Part shown: in pieces, positions 1 to 7,038 of the stretch | How the letters are laid out: every line of letters begins with the position of its first letter | How positions within the stretch are numbered: the stretch's first letter is position 1 | NCBI GenBank assembly: GCA_003484265.1 | Contig: DNDO01000048.1 | Coordinates: forward strand, 285-19,040 | DNA: 18,756 nucleotides | Source: Anaerolineae bacterium | GTDB taxonomy: Bacteria; Chloroflexota; Anaerolineae; Anaerolineales; Villigracilaceae | Direction of reading: 5' to 3' | Translations under genes and position numbers: made by a program | The notes under the pieces: model-generated | Databases searched by the model: none | What the model saw: only the letters and a program-made list of their open reading frames with translations | What the model was told of the DNA's origin: nothing

Positions 1-111
1 CTTCGCGAACTGAGTGCTGACCGCATTGTAGAGGAGATCGTGCACGGGTTGCCGGTGCCAGGCGGCGATTACAAAGCGTCTGCTGCGAAAACAAAAGGCA
101 AATCGAAGTGA
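1..111 (+). CDS. C-terminal end of a probable MoxR-family AAA ATPase (partial, 5' end outside window)
   Basis: Frame 1 is open from the first base and stops with TGA at 109-111, giving 36 residues. The segment LSADRIVEEIVHGLPVPGG resembles the usual end of MoxR-type ATPases, where a short helix is followed by a VPVP-like sequence; the tail is then Lys/Ala-rich. The next gene is a DUF58 protein, the standard partner of MoxR, and its GTG start overlaps this stop by 4 bp (GTGA), so the two are translationally coupled. MoxR ATPases are thought to act as chaperones or assembly factors for von Willebrand-type and envelope proteins. Too little of the protein is present to check Walker motifs, so the call rests on the tail and the neighbour. 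Confidence 0.6.
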   Translation, partial: LRELSADRIVEEIVHGLPVPGGDYKASAAKTKGKSK

Positions 112-1430
112 CCACCGGTCGGATCTTCGTCTTGGGCATCCTTTTGGTGGGGGCGATTGGGACAGCCGTGAACGGCGCGGACTCCTATGTGCGTCTGTTA
201 TATCTCGGGGTATTGCTATTGCTGCTTGCGTGGGTGTTAACAACATTTTCATTGCGCGGCATAACAGCCGACAGGCGAGCGCGGTCTCAGCGCGCGGCTG
301 TCGGTGATGTATTCGAGGAGCATTTTGAGATTTCGAACAACAGCCGACTGACCAAAGTTTGGCTCGAAGTATTGAACGAATCGAACATGCCGAATGCGGC
401 CGGTTCACGTGTGCTCACGCTATTGCGCGGAAAGCAAAAACGCTTGTACACCGCCCGCACATGGCTCACAAGAAGGGGCGGATATACACTCGGTCCCACA
501 ACCGTCTCATCGGGCGATCCGTTCGGCATCTTCCGCGCAACCAAACAATTTCCCGCCGTTAAGCAATTGATCGTTTTCCCGATGCTCTTTCAGGTGCGAG
601 ACTTTTTATCCCCGCCAGGATTGCTGCCCGGCGGAAAAGCCATCAAACGAAAATCAATTGATGTTACCCCTCACGCCGCAGGTGTAAGAGAGTACTCACA
701 CGGCGACCCTCTCAAACGAATCCACTGGCCTACAAGTATGCGAAGGGATCAGTTGATGGTAAAAGAGTTTGAGCAGGACCCGCAAGCCGAGGTCTGGTTA
801 TTTCTCGATACGCATAAAAGCGTGCATGTATCAAAAAAAGGTGAGCAGGAACAAGTACCTCCCGTTGATGACCTGTTTCTACTGCGGCGGCAAAAAGTAA
901 AACTGCCTCCTTCAACACTTGAATATTCGGTCAGCATCACAGCGTCGCTGGCGCATTACTTCATCGGGCAGCGACGCGCTGTCGGTCTCGTGACCGCGTC
1001 AGAGAGGTCTTATAAGATCATATCGGCGGAACGGAGCGAACGCCAGGAGGGCAAGATACTCGAGTCACTTGCTTTCATTCAAGCGGAAAGCAATGTTGTA
1101 CTTCCCAGTCTAGTCACAGCGCAGATCGGGCAGTTGCCGCAGGGGAGCAGCGCGATCCTAGTCACGCCAATCGTATGGCCCGAATTATTACTCGCAGTGG
1201 ACAGCCTGCAACGGCGCAATCTTCGCCCTCTCGTAGTGTTATTGATGGCTCGCACCTTTGGCGGACGCCAGAGTAACGACGAGCTTGTCAAGTCGCTTGC
1301 AGAGCGCAACGTTCCCGTCTGCCCCGTCTATTGCGATGCCGACCTATCAGAGACCCTTTCGAGTTTTACGTCCAATACCTTTTCACAGGAGTCCGCATGG
1401 CGCCAACCCGTGTTGTCACACTTGACCTGA
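108..1430 (+). CDS. DUF58 domain-containing membrane protein
   Basis: A 440-residue protein with two hydrophobic segments at the N-terminus (about residues 5-21 and 28-47), then a soluble region. The DUF58 signature lies at about 190-222, with a YSHGDPLKRIHWPTSMRR core followed by KEFEQDP, and leads into a von Willebrand-like strand (VWLFLDT, 229-235). The GTG start at 108 overlaps the stop of the upstream MoxR-like gene, which fixes the start and implies translational coupling. MoxR–DUF58 pairs are widespread and often sit beside transglutaminase or VWA genes; here the next gene is a metallo-hydrolase instead. The biochemical role of the family is not established. Confidence in the family is high, in function low. 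Confidence 0.9.
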   Translation: MTTGRIFVLGILLVGAIGTAVNGADSYVRLLYLGVLLLLLAWVLTTFSLRGITADRRARSQRAAVGDVFEEHFEISNNSRLTKVWLEVLNESNMPNAAGSRVLTLLRGKQKRLYTARTWLTRRGGYTLGPTTVSSGDPFGIFRATKQFPAVKQLIVFPMLFQVRDFLSPPGLLPGGKAIKRKSIDVTPHAAGVREYSHGDPLKRIHWPTSMRRDQLMVKEFEQDPQAEVWLFLDTHKSVHVSKKGEQEQVPPVDDLFLLRRQKVKLPPSTLEYSVSITASLAHYFIGQRRAVGLVTASERSYKIISAERSERQEGKILESLAFIQAESNVVLPSLVTAQIGQLPQGSSAILVTPIVWPELLLAVDSLQRRNLRPLVVLLMARTFGGRQSNDELVKSLAERNVPVCPVYCDADLSETLSSFTSNTFSQESAWRQPVLSHLT

Positions 1431-2302
1431 ACTTTCAGGGACGCGCTCACGCCATCGCGGCATTTCTGATCAGACACGCGGATGGCGCCGTCCTCATCGA
1501 AAGCGGACCCGGCTCGACTCTTCCCGCACTTACGGCTGGTCTGGCGAAAGAAGGCTTATCTCCAGCTGACGTAACTCACGTCCTGCTGACGCACATCCAC
1601 CTCGACCATGCCGGTGCGGCGGGCTGGCTCGCAAAGCAGGGCGCGGAAGTGTACGTGCATCCCATCGGCGCGCCTCATTTATTGAACCCTGAGAAATTGA
1701 TCGCCAGCGCAACCCGTATATACGCGGATCGGATGGAAACGCTTTGGGGTGAGTTTCTGCCGGTGCCGGAGAGTCAATTAAAAGTCGCGGATGACGCGGA
1801 AGTAATAGAGATCGGAGACTTGAGCTTTACAGCAATCCACACGCCCGGTCATGCGGAACATCATTATTCCTATTTGTTTGAAGATATACTGTTTTGCGGA
1901 GACGTAGGCGGCGTCCGAATTCCCGGTTATCAATATTTACGTGTTCCCATGCCGCCGCCGGAGTTGCACATCGAACGCTGGCATCAAAGCATCGTGCGGT
2001 TGCGAAAGGAAAAGTTCTCACGCATCGCGCCGACCCACTTTGGAATCTTCGACGACCCAAATTGGCAATTGGCTGAAGTGGAAAAAGGGCTGGGCTCTGC
2101 TTCGCGCTGGCTCGATGAAGTAATGCCATCCGACCCCTCGATTGAGGAGCTGCGCCAAAGTTTCACGAATTGGATCATGGCGGAGGGGGAGAAGATCGGA
2201 TTGGATGCGGAGGTCGTGAGAGCCTATGAACTCGCCAACCCCCTCGGTATGAGCGCAGACGGGTTGCTGAGGTATTGGAAGAAGAATAGGAGTGCAGTAT
2301 GA
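1397..2302 (+). CDS. MBL-fold metallo-hydrolase
   Basis: A 301-residue metallo-beta-lactamase-fold enzyme. The metal-binding motif HIHLDH lies at residues 66-71, followed by His152 (HTPGH), Asp169 (CGDV) and His214 (PTHFG), so the dinuclear metal site looks complete. The chosen ATG has an AGGAG five bases upstream (1387-1391); the frame is open further upstream to 1331 but lacks such a site. The gene overlaps the 3' end of the DUF58 gene by 34 bp in another frame, so the two are probably co-transcribed. The C-terminal 80 residues form a helical extension, as in glyoxalase-II-like or lactonase-like members. The substrate cannot be read from sequence: thioester, lactone or other ester hydrolysis are all possible. 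Confidence 0.88.
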   Translation: MAPTRVVTLDLNFQGRAHAIAAFLIRHADGAVLIESGPGSTLPALTAGLAKEGLSPADVTHVLLTHIHLDHAGAAGWLAKQGAEVYVHPIGAPHLLNPEKLIASATRIYADRMETLWGEFLPVPESQLKVADDAEVIEIGDLSFTAIHTPGHAEHHYSYLFEDILFCGDVGGVRIPGYQYLRVPMPPPELHIERWHQSIVRLRKEKFSRIAPTHFGIFDDPNWQLAEVEKGLGSASRWLDEVMPSDPSIEELRQSFTNWIMAEGEKIGLDAEVVRAYELANPLGMSADGLLRYWKKNRSAV

Positions 2303-2320
2303 CCCTTATCCTAACCCTCT

Positions 2321-2794
2321 TCACCTCTCCGTCAAATTGACAACGATCGCATTGCTCGCCCTTATTAGATCTTCAGGTGTGATCATGATCTCCTCGCCCC
2401 ATTGACCTGCGCCAGTTCCAAGGATGGGCTCGTTGAGGAGGCTCGCCTCAAGAAAGGTGCGGAATCCTTCGGACTGCCAGCCGAAGGCGGGGATCGAACC
2501 GATGATATATCCCGTCGTATCTTTTACAAGTTCGGGGTCAGCCATTTTGATATTACGCGAGCCGATCGCCTTTTTAAGATTCCCTGATATCCCATTTTGA
2601 TCGCCGCCCAACATCACCAACACACATTCGCCCGTGTCCACGACTTGAAAGATCAACGTTTTTACGGCTTGTCTTTCAGTAAACCCAAGCACATGTGCAA
2701 CATTCGCCGCTCCCTTTTCGGTATCGGGTGAAAAACTGCGCATTTCGTAAGGGATATTGCGTTCGTCAAGATAGATGTGAGGAGGGAGTTTCAT
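2321..2794 (-). CDS. YbaK/EbsC family aminoacyl-tRNA deacylase
   Basis: A 157-residue single-domain protein of the YbaK/ProX editing family, which hydrolyses mischarged aminoacyl-tRNAs such as Cys- or Ala-tRNAPro in trans. Family features are the early VKTLIF segment with Lys45, the GGDQNGISGNLKKAIG stretch at 63-78, the signature TGYIIGSIPAFG at 94-105, and the C-terminal GAGQWGEEIMITPEDL. Length is normal for the family. It is the third gene of a minus-strand operon, 14 bp after the aconitase-X small subunit, with an AAGGAT ribosome site about 10 bases before ATG. The stop lies 18 bp from the convergent MBL gene and no clear hairpin is visible between them. Which mischarged tRNA it edits cannot be told. 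Confidence 0.9.
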   Translation of the reverse strand: MKLPPHIYLDERNIPYEMRSFSPDTEKGAANVAHVLGFTERQAVKTLIFQVVDTGECVLVMLGGDQNGISGNLKKAIGSRNIKMADPELVKDTTGYIIGSIPAFGWQSEGFRTFLEASLLNEPILGTGAGQWGEEIMITPEDLIRASNAIVVNLTER

Positions 2795-2808
2795 TATTGG
2801 AATATCCT

Positions 2809-3255
2809 TTAATAATTATTTACGCTTGTATTTTGGCGGGTGAGTACAATGATGCCAGCATTGTCGATTTCGATGTGGTCGCCGGTTTGTAATTTTGCGA
2901 AATCCGTTTCAGGGACCGCGATCAAAGGGAGCGGATCGGCGTAAAGTTCATCCGCCACTACAGACGCCAGCGCAAAGAAAAAATCCGTTCCGGTGGTAAT
3001 GATCGCTTTGGGGGCAGTACCTGCGCGGATGGATTCAAGTAATACCGCCGTGGTCGTGGACGAACCTCGCGTAAATGGTACGGCTAGTATTTTCCCTTTG
3101 GCTATCGAGCCTGATAAAGGATGTCTCCGATCAATGATCTCGCCGATTTTCCAATCATAGCCACCCCAGAACGAAAGCGGCTCAGCGCTGACGAGCGCAA
3201 ATCCGCTGGCTGACCCCGCAATGAAAGGGTCTCCTTTGATGATCAACTTGTCCAT
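2809..3255 (-). CDS. Aconitase X small (swivel) subunit, DUF126
   Basis: A 148-residue protein matching the aconitase-X swivel domain. It shows an early GSASGFALVS, the segment LSFWGGYDWKIGEIIDRRHPL, GKILAVPFTRGSSTTTAVLLE and a final TGDHIEID before the last strand. It should pair with the large subunit encoded just upstream to form the active site of a dehydratase. The ATG overlaps the end of the large-subunit gene by 13 bp, which indicates co-expression in fixed ratio. In archaea the two subunits are separate and act as phosphomevalonate dehydratase. In bacteria AcnX proteins include cis-3-hydroxy-L-proline dehydratases, often with the two domains fused. The two-gene form here does not by itself decide between these roles. 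Confidence 0.9.
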   Translation of the reverse strand: MDKLIIKGDPFIAGSASGFALVSAEPLSFWGGYDWKIGEIIDRRHPLSGSIAKGKILAVPFTRGSSTTTAVLLESIRAGTAPKAIITTGTDFFFALASVVADELYADPLPLIAVPETDFAKLQTGDHIEIDNAGIIVLTRQNTSVNNY

Positions 3256-4508
3256 AGCGTCTCGTCCCGAATAACGTTCCCTTCAACAGCAGATTCCACG
3301 CAATCTTTCAAACTTCCAAAAGTGATTTGCCTGCCAAGTAAGCCCGGCGCATAGTAGGCAAACTTTGCCGAGTTGGTCATCAGGTATTTCAGTTCTTGGG
3401 GAAGCATGGGGGAGGTCAGGATGCAGGTATCCACGGTCAATTGCGCGCCAAAGGTTTGCAACGATTCGAGGAAGCCTGCTTTTTCTGCAAGTTGTGTCAT
3501 GGCGCGGCTTGATGTGACTAAAAACTTTACATCAGGGTGTTTTTGTTTCCCTGCGACAAGCGGCGCGAGTTGTTTGAACTCCGCCAACGAAAAATGCGGA
3601 CTGCCCAATACGACGATGTCCAATTTTTCGCTATCTGTATGCGTGAGTTCGCGGCGGGATTCGCGCAGCATGCCCATTGTTATTTTGATGGTTTCCCGCG
3701 GCAGTTTTCCTTGAAATGCGGATTTAAGTGTAGGCGCTTCAGGCGTGACGCCGACCATATGAAACAAGGCAACCGCGCCTGATGACGCCGACGCGGCTCC
3801 CAACGCCTTAAGCTGATCCTCGGTTGGGACGGCGTTCATTCCACTGATAACGGGGATTCGTTCAAGAGCGACCTTGCCCATGAGGTGACCTAATACGGGG
3901 TACAAGTCGTCGCTGAGTTGCAGCGCTTCGGGAATGTCCATCAGTTGCAATAGTAAGCTCCCTGCGCGATTTTCAATCAGATGTAATCCGATCGCAGGCG
4001 CACGCCCGGTGATGGCACAACAAACATCGAACAGGTCTGGGTATCTTTCTGTTCGCGCGCCCAACACAGAGTTTGCGAATACGATTGCATTGGATTCGCC
4101 CCACGCGATCTGCTGACCGAACGATGGTTTCATCTCGGTTTGATATGGAGCGCAAGTCCAGGTGGGGATGGTGCCCATGCTTTGATAAGCGATCATCTGA
4201 CGGTGTGCCTGCCGCGCCCATTCAGATGGTACTGCCCACTCGTGCCAGTGGTGTTCGTCCAGTCCGCTGACGTTTAGTGTGGTTGGCACAGAGACCTTTG
4301 CACCCAATCCTGCGAGTTTCTCCGCAAACTCCAACCCCGCATCACCGATGTAAACGGTGCTGTCGATGTGCGCGCCGGTGATGTCCAACAACTCTTTTGC
4401 TCCGGTTATCTCCGCCATGCGCACGAGAATGGACATCGCCATCTTTGTCGCGGGTCCGTTATCTCCGCGCAGCATTGCATGATCTTTTTCATTTAGTGTC
4501 AGTGTCAT
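3243..4508 (-). CDS. Aconitase X large (catalytic) subunit, DUF521
   Basis: A 421-residue catalytic subunit of aconitase X. Recognisable family blocks are WTCAPYQ (117-123), IAWGESNAIVFANSVLGART (134-153), AITGRAPAIGLHL (165-177), LGSPHFSLAEF (301-311) and VDTCILTSP (359-367). Cys119 and Cys362 are probable iron or iron-sulphur ligands. The position that in many members reads GCPH is GSPH here (Ser303), so one expected cysteine is replaced. The family dehydrates a small hydroxy-acid: phosphomevalonate in the archaeal-type mevalonate pathway, or cis-3-hydroxy-L-proline in bacterial proline metabolism. No mevalonate or proline gene lies next to it to settle this. ATG at 4508 has only a weak upstream GAGAAA. 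First gene of a three-gene operon. Confidence 0.88.
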   Translation of the reverse strand: MTLTLNEKDHAMLRGDNGPATKMAMSILVRMAEITGAKELLDITGAHIDSTVYIGDAGLEFAEKLAGLGAKVSVPTTLNVSGLDEHHWHEWAVPSEWARQAHRQMIAYQSMGTIPTWTCAPYQTEMKPSFGQQIAWGESNAIVFANSVLGARTERYPDLFDVCCAITGRAPAIGLHLIENRAGSLLLQLMDIPEALQLSDDLYPVLGHLMGKVALERIPVISGMNAVPTEDQLKALGAASASSGAVALFHMVGVTPEAPTLKSAFQGKLPRETIKITMGMLRESRRELTHTDSEKLDIVVLGSPHFSLAEFKQLAPLVAGKQKHPDVKFLVTSSRAMTQLAEKAGFLESLQTFGAQLTVDTCILTSPMLPQELKYLMTNSAKFAYYAPGLLGRQITFGSLKDCVESAVEGNVIRDETLWTS

Positions 4509-4538
4509 AGAGTTTCTCGTTCTGAATTCTACACGTTA

Positions 4539-4580
4539 AACACAAAAGGACTCTGATTCTCGTCAGAGTCCTTTTGTGTT
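4539..4580 (-). terminator. Hairpin terminator after the M35 peptidase gene
   Basis: An 18-bp perfect stem (4539-4556 with 4563-4580) and a 6-base loop lie 10 bp past the stop of the peptidase gene read on the minus strand. The A/T-rich outer stem gives T-rich sequence on either strand. It separates the peptidase from the aconitase-X operon, whose promoter must lie within or just after it. Confidence 0.75.
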
Positions 4581-4590
4581 GTTTATTCAA

Positions 4591-5655
4591 TTACGGCAAA
4601 GCTGGTGTATTTTCAGCGAAATACTCGTGGCTGTCGGCGTTCTTGATCGCATCGTTGGGATTGTCGATCGCCAATTGCATTGAGCCGGTTTTGCCGTAGA
4701 CGACATCATCCGTACCGGCTACGACATCGAAGTGGCTCATTTCGTGGATGAGTGTGCCAGCCTGTGAGTCTGTGCCGGAAGGCGGTGCCTGCCAGAAAAC
4801 CTTACACAGATATATCTTATATGGCTGGTTGGAGTATACATAGGCATAGTAATTTTGTTTACATTTGCAGTCAAACTCTATTCCAGCGTTATCCATCGCA
4901 TCTGAGATGGCGGTGAAATTGTTTTTGACCGTGTTGTAGCGCGTGGTGCTGAATACACCGAACCAGGTAGTGTAGCGGGAACCCTGATTTCCTGCCAACA
5001 GGTAATTCTCTGAATTGGACGCGTAGGTCTTGGCAGTATTCCGAGCGGTGATCAGTTGGCTTTGCTGATCGACCGTACAGGCATTGAATGTATTGCCTCC
5101 CGGAGGCGGAGGGGGCGGAGGGGTGGGTTTCCCTTTTCCGTTACTGCCTTTTGCGTGGAAGCTGATCTTCTCGGAGGTCAGGACATCTTTCAACTTGAAC
5201 GAGTTTCCTTTTTCATTGAACATATTGAAAGAGGCAACTGCGTAGAAAACTTCATATTGACCTGGAGCAGACAGGTCATAATATTCACCCAGATTCACCA
5301 CATTTGTAATTCGTTCACCGGACTTGAGCGAGATGTAATCTTTACCGGTGGCAGATGGACGCTTATATAAAGGTCCGGTGTAGGAGACAGGCACACCATC
5401 GCGAGTGACCGCAAAGAGCGATTCTTCGACACCATCTGCGGCGGTGTACCATTTCAGGATCTTCACAGTGTGCTTGGTCGTGTTAGAGATGTTGACTGTG
5501 ACAAGCACATCCTGCCCTGAATCAAATTCACCCTGTGCCACGCTCAATGTGACAGTGGGTCCGTCTTTGGAGGCGGCACTGGCAACTGATGTGACCAACA
5601 GGGCGATGAGTAGAACGAGCACTAACGAATTGAATCGTACCTTGCTTTTGTTCAT
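4591..5655 (-). CDS. Secreted M35 (aspzincin) metalloendopeptidase
   Basis: The chosen start gives 354 residues: a signal peptide (lysines at 3 and 5, hydrophobic 9-22, likely cleavage after ASA at 27), an immunoglobulin-like N-terminal domain (about 33-168), a linker with eight consecutive prolines (about 177-187), and a C-terminal protease domain. The zinc site is HEMSH (His304, Glu305, His308) plus the aspzincin motif GTDDVVYG (314-321), where Asp317 would be the third ligand; NADSHEYFAEN follows at 339-349. This matches Lys-specific or deuterolysin-like M35 endopeptidases. A longer frame begins at 5760, but the ATG at 5655 has AGGAGAG upstream and begins the signal peptide. Cys193, Cys263, Cys265 and Cys284 may form disulphides. 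Its target is unknown; extracellular protein degradation is likely. Confidence 0.9.
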   Translation of the reverse strand: MNKSKVRFNSLVLVLLIALLVTSVASAASKDGPTVTLSVAQGEFDSGQDVLVTVNISNTTKHTVKILKWYTAADGVEESLFAVTRDGVPVSYTGPLYKRPSATGKDYISLKSGERITNVVNLGEYYDLSAPGQYEVFYAVASFNMFNEKGNSFKLKDVLTSEKISFHAKGSNGKGKPTPPPPPPPGGNTFNACTVDQQSQLITARNTAKTYASNSENYLLAGNQGSRYTTWFGVFSTTRYNTVKNNFTAISDAMDNAGIEFDCKCKQNYYAYVYSNQPYKIYLCKVFWQAPPSGTDSQAGTLIHEMSHFDVVAGTDDVVYGKTGSMQLAIDNPNDAIKNADSHEYFAENTPALP

Positions 5656-5688
5656 GAGACTCTCCTCTGATTTATGGGTTTGACGCAA

Positions 5689-5717
5689 AGTATCGAACCA
5701 AGAGGGTGAAATGTCAA
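5689..5717 (-). promoter_or_regulatory. Promoter of the M35 peptidase gene
   Basis: On the minus strand TTGACA (5712-5717) and GATACT (5689-5694) are separated by exactly 17 bp. The -10 box ends 33 bp upstream of the ATG, leaving a short leader that contains the ribosome site. Confidence 0.6.
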
Positions 5718-5782
5718 GGAGTAATTGGTTACAATAGGACCTGAAAACCTGCTTATTCAAATAGGTATCTTGAATATCTTTC

Positions 5783-5811
5783 TTGACACCATGCCTTCAA
5801 CGTACTACAAT
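5783..5811 (+). promoter_or_regulatory. Promoter of the superoxide dismutase gene
   Basis: A perfect TTGACA (5783-5788), a 17-bp spacer and TACAAT (5806-5811) form a near-consensus housekeeping promoter. The expected start site near 5818 gives a leader of about 60 bases with an AGGAGAG ribosome site at 5863-5869. Together with the divergent peptidase promoter it accounts for the 222-bp gap between the genes. Confidence 0.7.
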
Positions 5812-5877
5812 TTTTTTAGACAGAAAATCACAAATCTGTCTCTTTGAGGCAGATCAAATCAAAAAGGAGAGAATACA

Positions 5878-6477
5878 ATGGCTTTTGAATTACCGAAACT
5901 CGCATACGCATACGATGCCCTCGAACCACATATCGATGCGCGCACAATGGAAATACATCACACAAAACATCACAACGCTTATATAACCAATCTTAATGGC
6001 GCGGTAGAAAAGACCCCCGAACTTGCCGCTAAGTCGCTCGAGGAATTGCTGGGCGACTTAAACGCCGTGCCCGAAGCTGTGCGCGGCGTTGTCCGTAATC
6101 ACGGCGGCGGGACGTTCAATCACAACCTGTTCTGGGAAGTGATGGGACCAAACGCCGGCGGCGCTCCCAGCGGAGAGTTGGCTAAAGCGATCGATTCAGC
6201 TTTCGGATCGTTTGATGCTTTCAAGGATGAATTCGCCAAATCAGCGGGAGCTCGCTTTGGTTCCGGTTGGGCGTGGCTCGTCAAAAAGGGGAGCAGTTTG
6301 GCTGTTGTTTCGACAGCGAATCAGGACAATCCGCTTTCCGAGGGAATGACCCCGATCCTCGGCATCGATGTCTGGGAACATGCTTATTATCTGAACTATC
6401 AGAACCGCCGACCGGATTATATTTCCGCGTGGTGGAATGTCGTCAATTGGGATGCAGTCGCAGCTAAATTTAAATAA
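5878..6477 (+). CDS. sodA: Superoxide dismutase, probably manganese type
   Basis: A 199-residue Fe/Mn superoxide dismutase converting superoxide to hydrogen peroxide and oxygen in the cytoplasm (no signal peptide). The metal ligands are His27, His82, Asp164 and His168, the last two in the signature DVWEHAYY. The run GGG at 76-78 and Gln149 in TANQDNPL follow the manganese-type pattern rather than the iron type, where a Gln sits in the first position; a cambialistic enzyme cannot be excluded. Full length for the family. The ATG has an AGGAGAG nine bases upstream, and the gene has its own strong promoter. A ferredoxin gene follows on the same strand after 90 bp with its own promoter. Confidence 0.96.
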   Translation: MAFELPKLAYAYDALEPHIDARTMEIHHTKHHNAYITNLNGAVEKTPELAAKSLEELLGDLNAVPEAVRGVVRNHGGGTFNHNLFWEVMGPNAGGAPSGELAKAIDSAFGSFDAFKDEFAKSAGARFGSGWAWLVKKGSSLAVVSTANQDNPLSEGMTPILGIDVWEHAYYLNYQNRRPDYISAWWNVVNWDAVAAKFK

Positions 6478-6498
6478 CCGCTTGTGACAGAGGACACC

Positions 6499-6526
6499 TT
6501 GCCTCTCTAAAGAAGCAAGTTATAAT
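6499..6526 (+). promoter_or_regulatory. Promoter of the ferredoxin gene
   Basis: A perfect TATAAT (6521-6526) with TTGCCT (6499-6504) 16 bp upstream. The -10 ends 41 bp before the ferredoxin ATG and AAGGAG (6555-6560) lies seven bases before it. The -35 is only a 4/6 match. Confidence 0.5.
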
Positions 6527-6567
6527 AGGTGTATCTGCTTCACCCAATTCCATCAAGGAGATGTTTC

Positions 6568-6981
6568 ATGACTCACATTATCACAAGTTTATGCGTTCGC
6601 GACCGCGGGTGCATCGATGTTTGTCCAGTTGAGTGTATGATTCCCGGCCAGCCTGTTGCAGAATGGCCCTGGATCTACATTGACCCTGACACTTGCATTG
6701 ATTGCGGTGCCTGTGTGCCGGAATGTCCGTTCGTGGCGATCTATCCTGAAGACGAAACACCTTCAGCGTACACTGCAAAAGGCGGCGAATATATCAGCCT
6801 CCCGACATTAACTGGTCATTTTGAAGGCACCAACCATCACGGTGGAAAGATCGTCCTTGAGACCACCCGCCAGCTCGAAGCAGGCGAAGTGGTCGATCTC
6901 ACACCCGATATCAAGCCGAATTACGATTTCTTTCAAGGTGGTCCTGGTTACGCCGCAAAAGACATCGACGACGGAATGTAA
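6568..6981 (+). CDS. Ferredoxin with two iron-sulphur cluster motifs
   Basis: A 137-residue bicluster ferredoxin and likely soluble electron carrier. N-terminal cysteines are C9, C15, C19 and C23 (SLCVRDRGCIDVCPVEC); the second motif is C43-x2-C46-x2-C49-x3-C53-P. It resembles seven-iron ferredoxins, but the first pair is C-x5-C rather than the usual C-x7-C, so whether the first cluster is 3Fe-4S or 4Fe-4S is open. A C-terminal extension of about 75 residues without cysteines includes ISLPTLTGHFEG. The first methionine of the open frame is at 6529, but the ATG at 6568 has AAGGAG seven bases upstream and begins at the family's usual point. The gene has its own promoter and terminator. Partner enzymes are not evident here. 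Confidence 0.87.
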   Translation: MTHIITSLCVRDRGCIDVCPVECMIPGQPVAEWPWIYIDPDTCIDCGACVPECPFVAIYPEDETPSAYTAKGGEYISLPTLTGHFEGTNHHGGKIVLETTRQLEAGEVVDLTPDIKPNYDFFQGGPGYAAKDIDDGM

Positions 6982-6990
6982 ATCAATTTT

Positions 6991-7023
6991 AAAAAGAGCC
7001 GCGCGTCTCGCGCGGCTCTTTTT
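6991..7023. terminator. Bidirectional terminator between ferredoxin and SEDS–PBP genes
   Basis: A 15-bp perfect stem (6991-7005 with 7009-7023), GC-rich in its centre with A5/T5 at its outer ends and a three-base loop. It lies between two convergent genes and has a T-run at the correct side for both strands. Confidence 0.88.
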
Positions 7024-7038
7024 GTTTAATCAACAACA

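Noticed and set aside
5098..5128. G-rich purine tract that could be read as a G-quadruplex or repeat element
   Set aside because: It encodes the proline and glycine hinge of the peptidase on the other strand, which explains the run fully.
5056..5370. 104-codon plus-strand open frame inside the M35 peptidase gene
   Set aside because: It is antisense to the signal-bearing peptidase gene and rich in Arg/Gly from the proline codons; no coding evidence.
5656..5760. N-terminal extension of the M35 peptidase from an upstream ATG
   Set aside because: The extension would run through the TTGACA/GATACT promoter and ribosome site and place 35 residues before the signal peptide.
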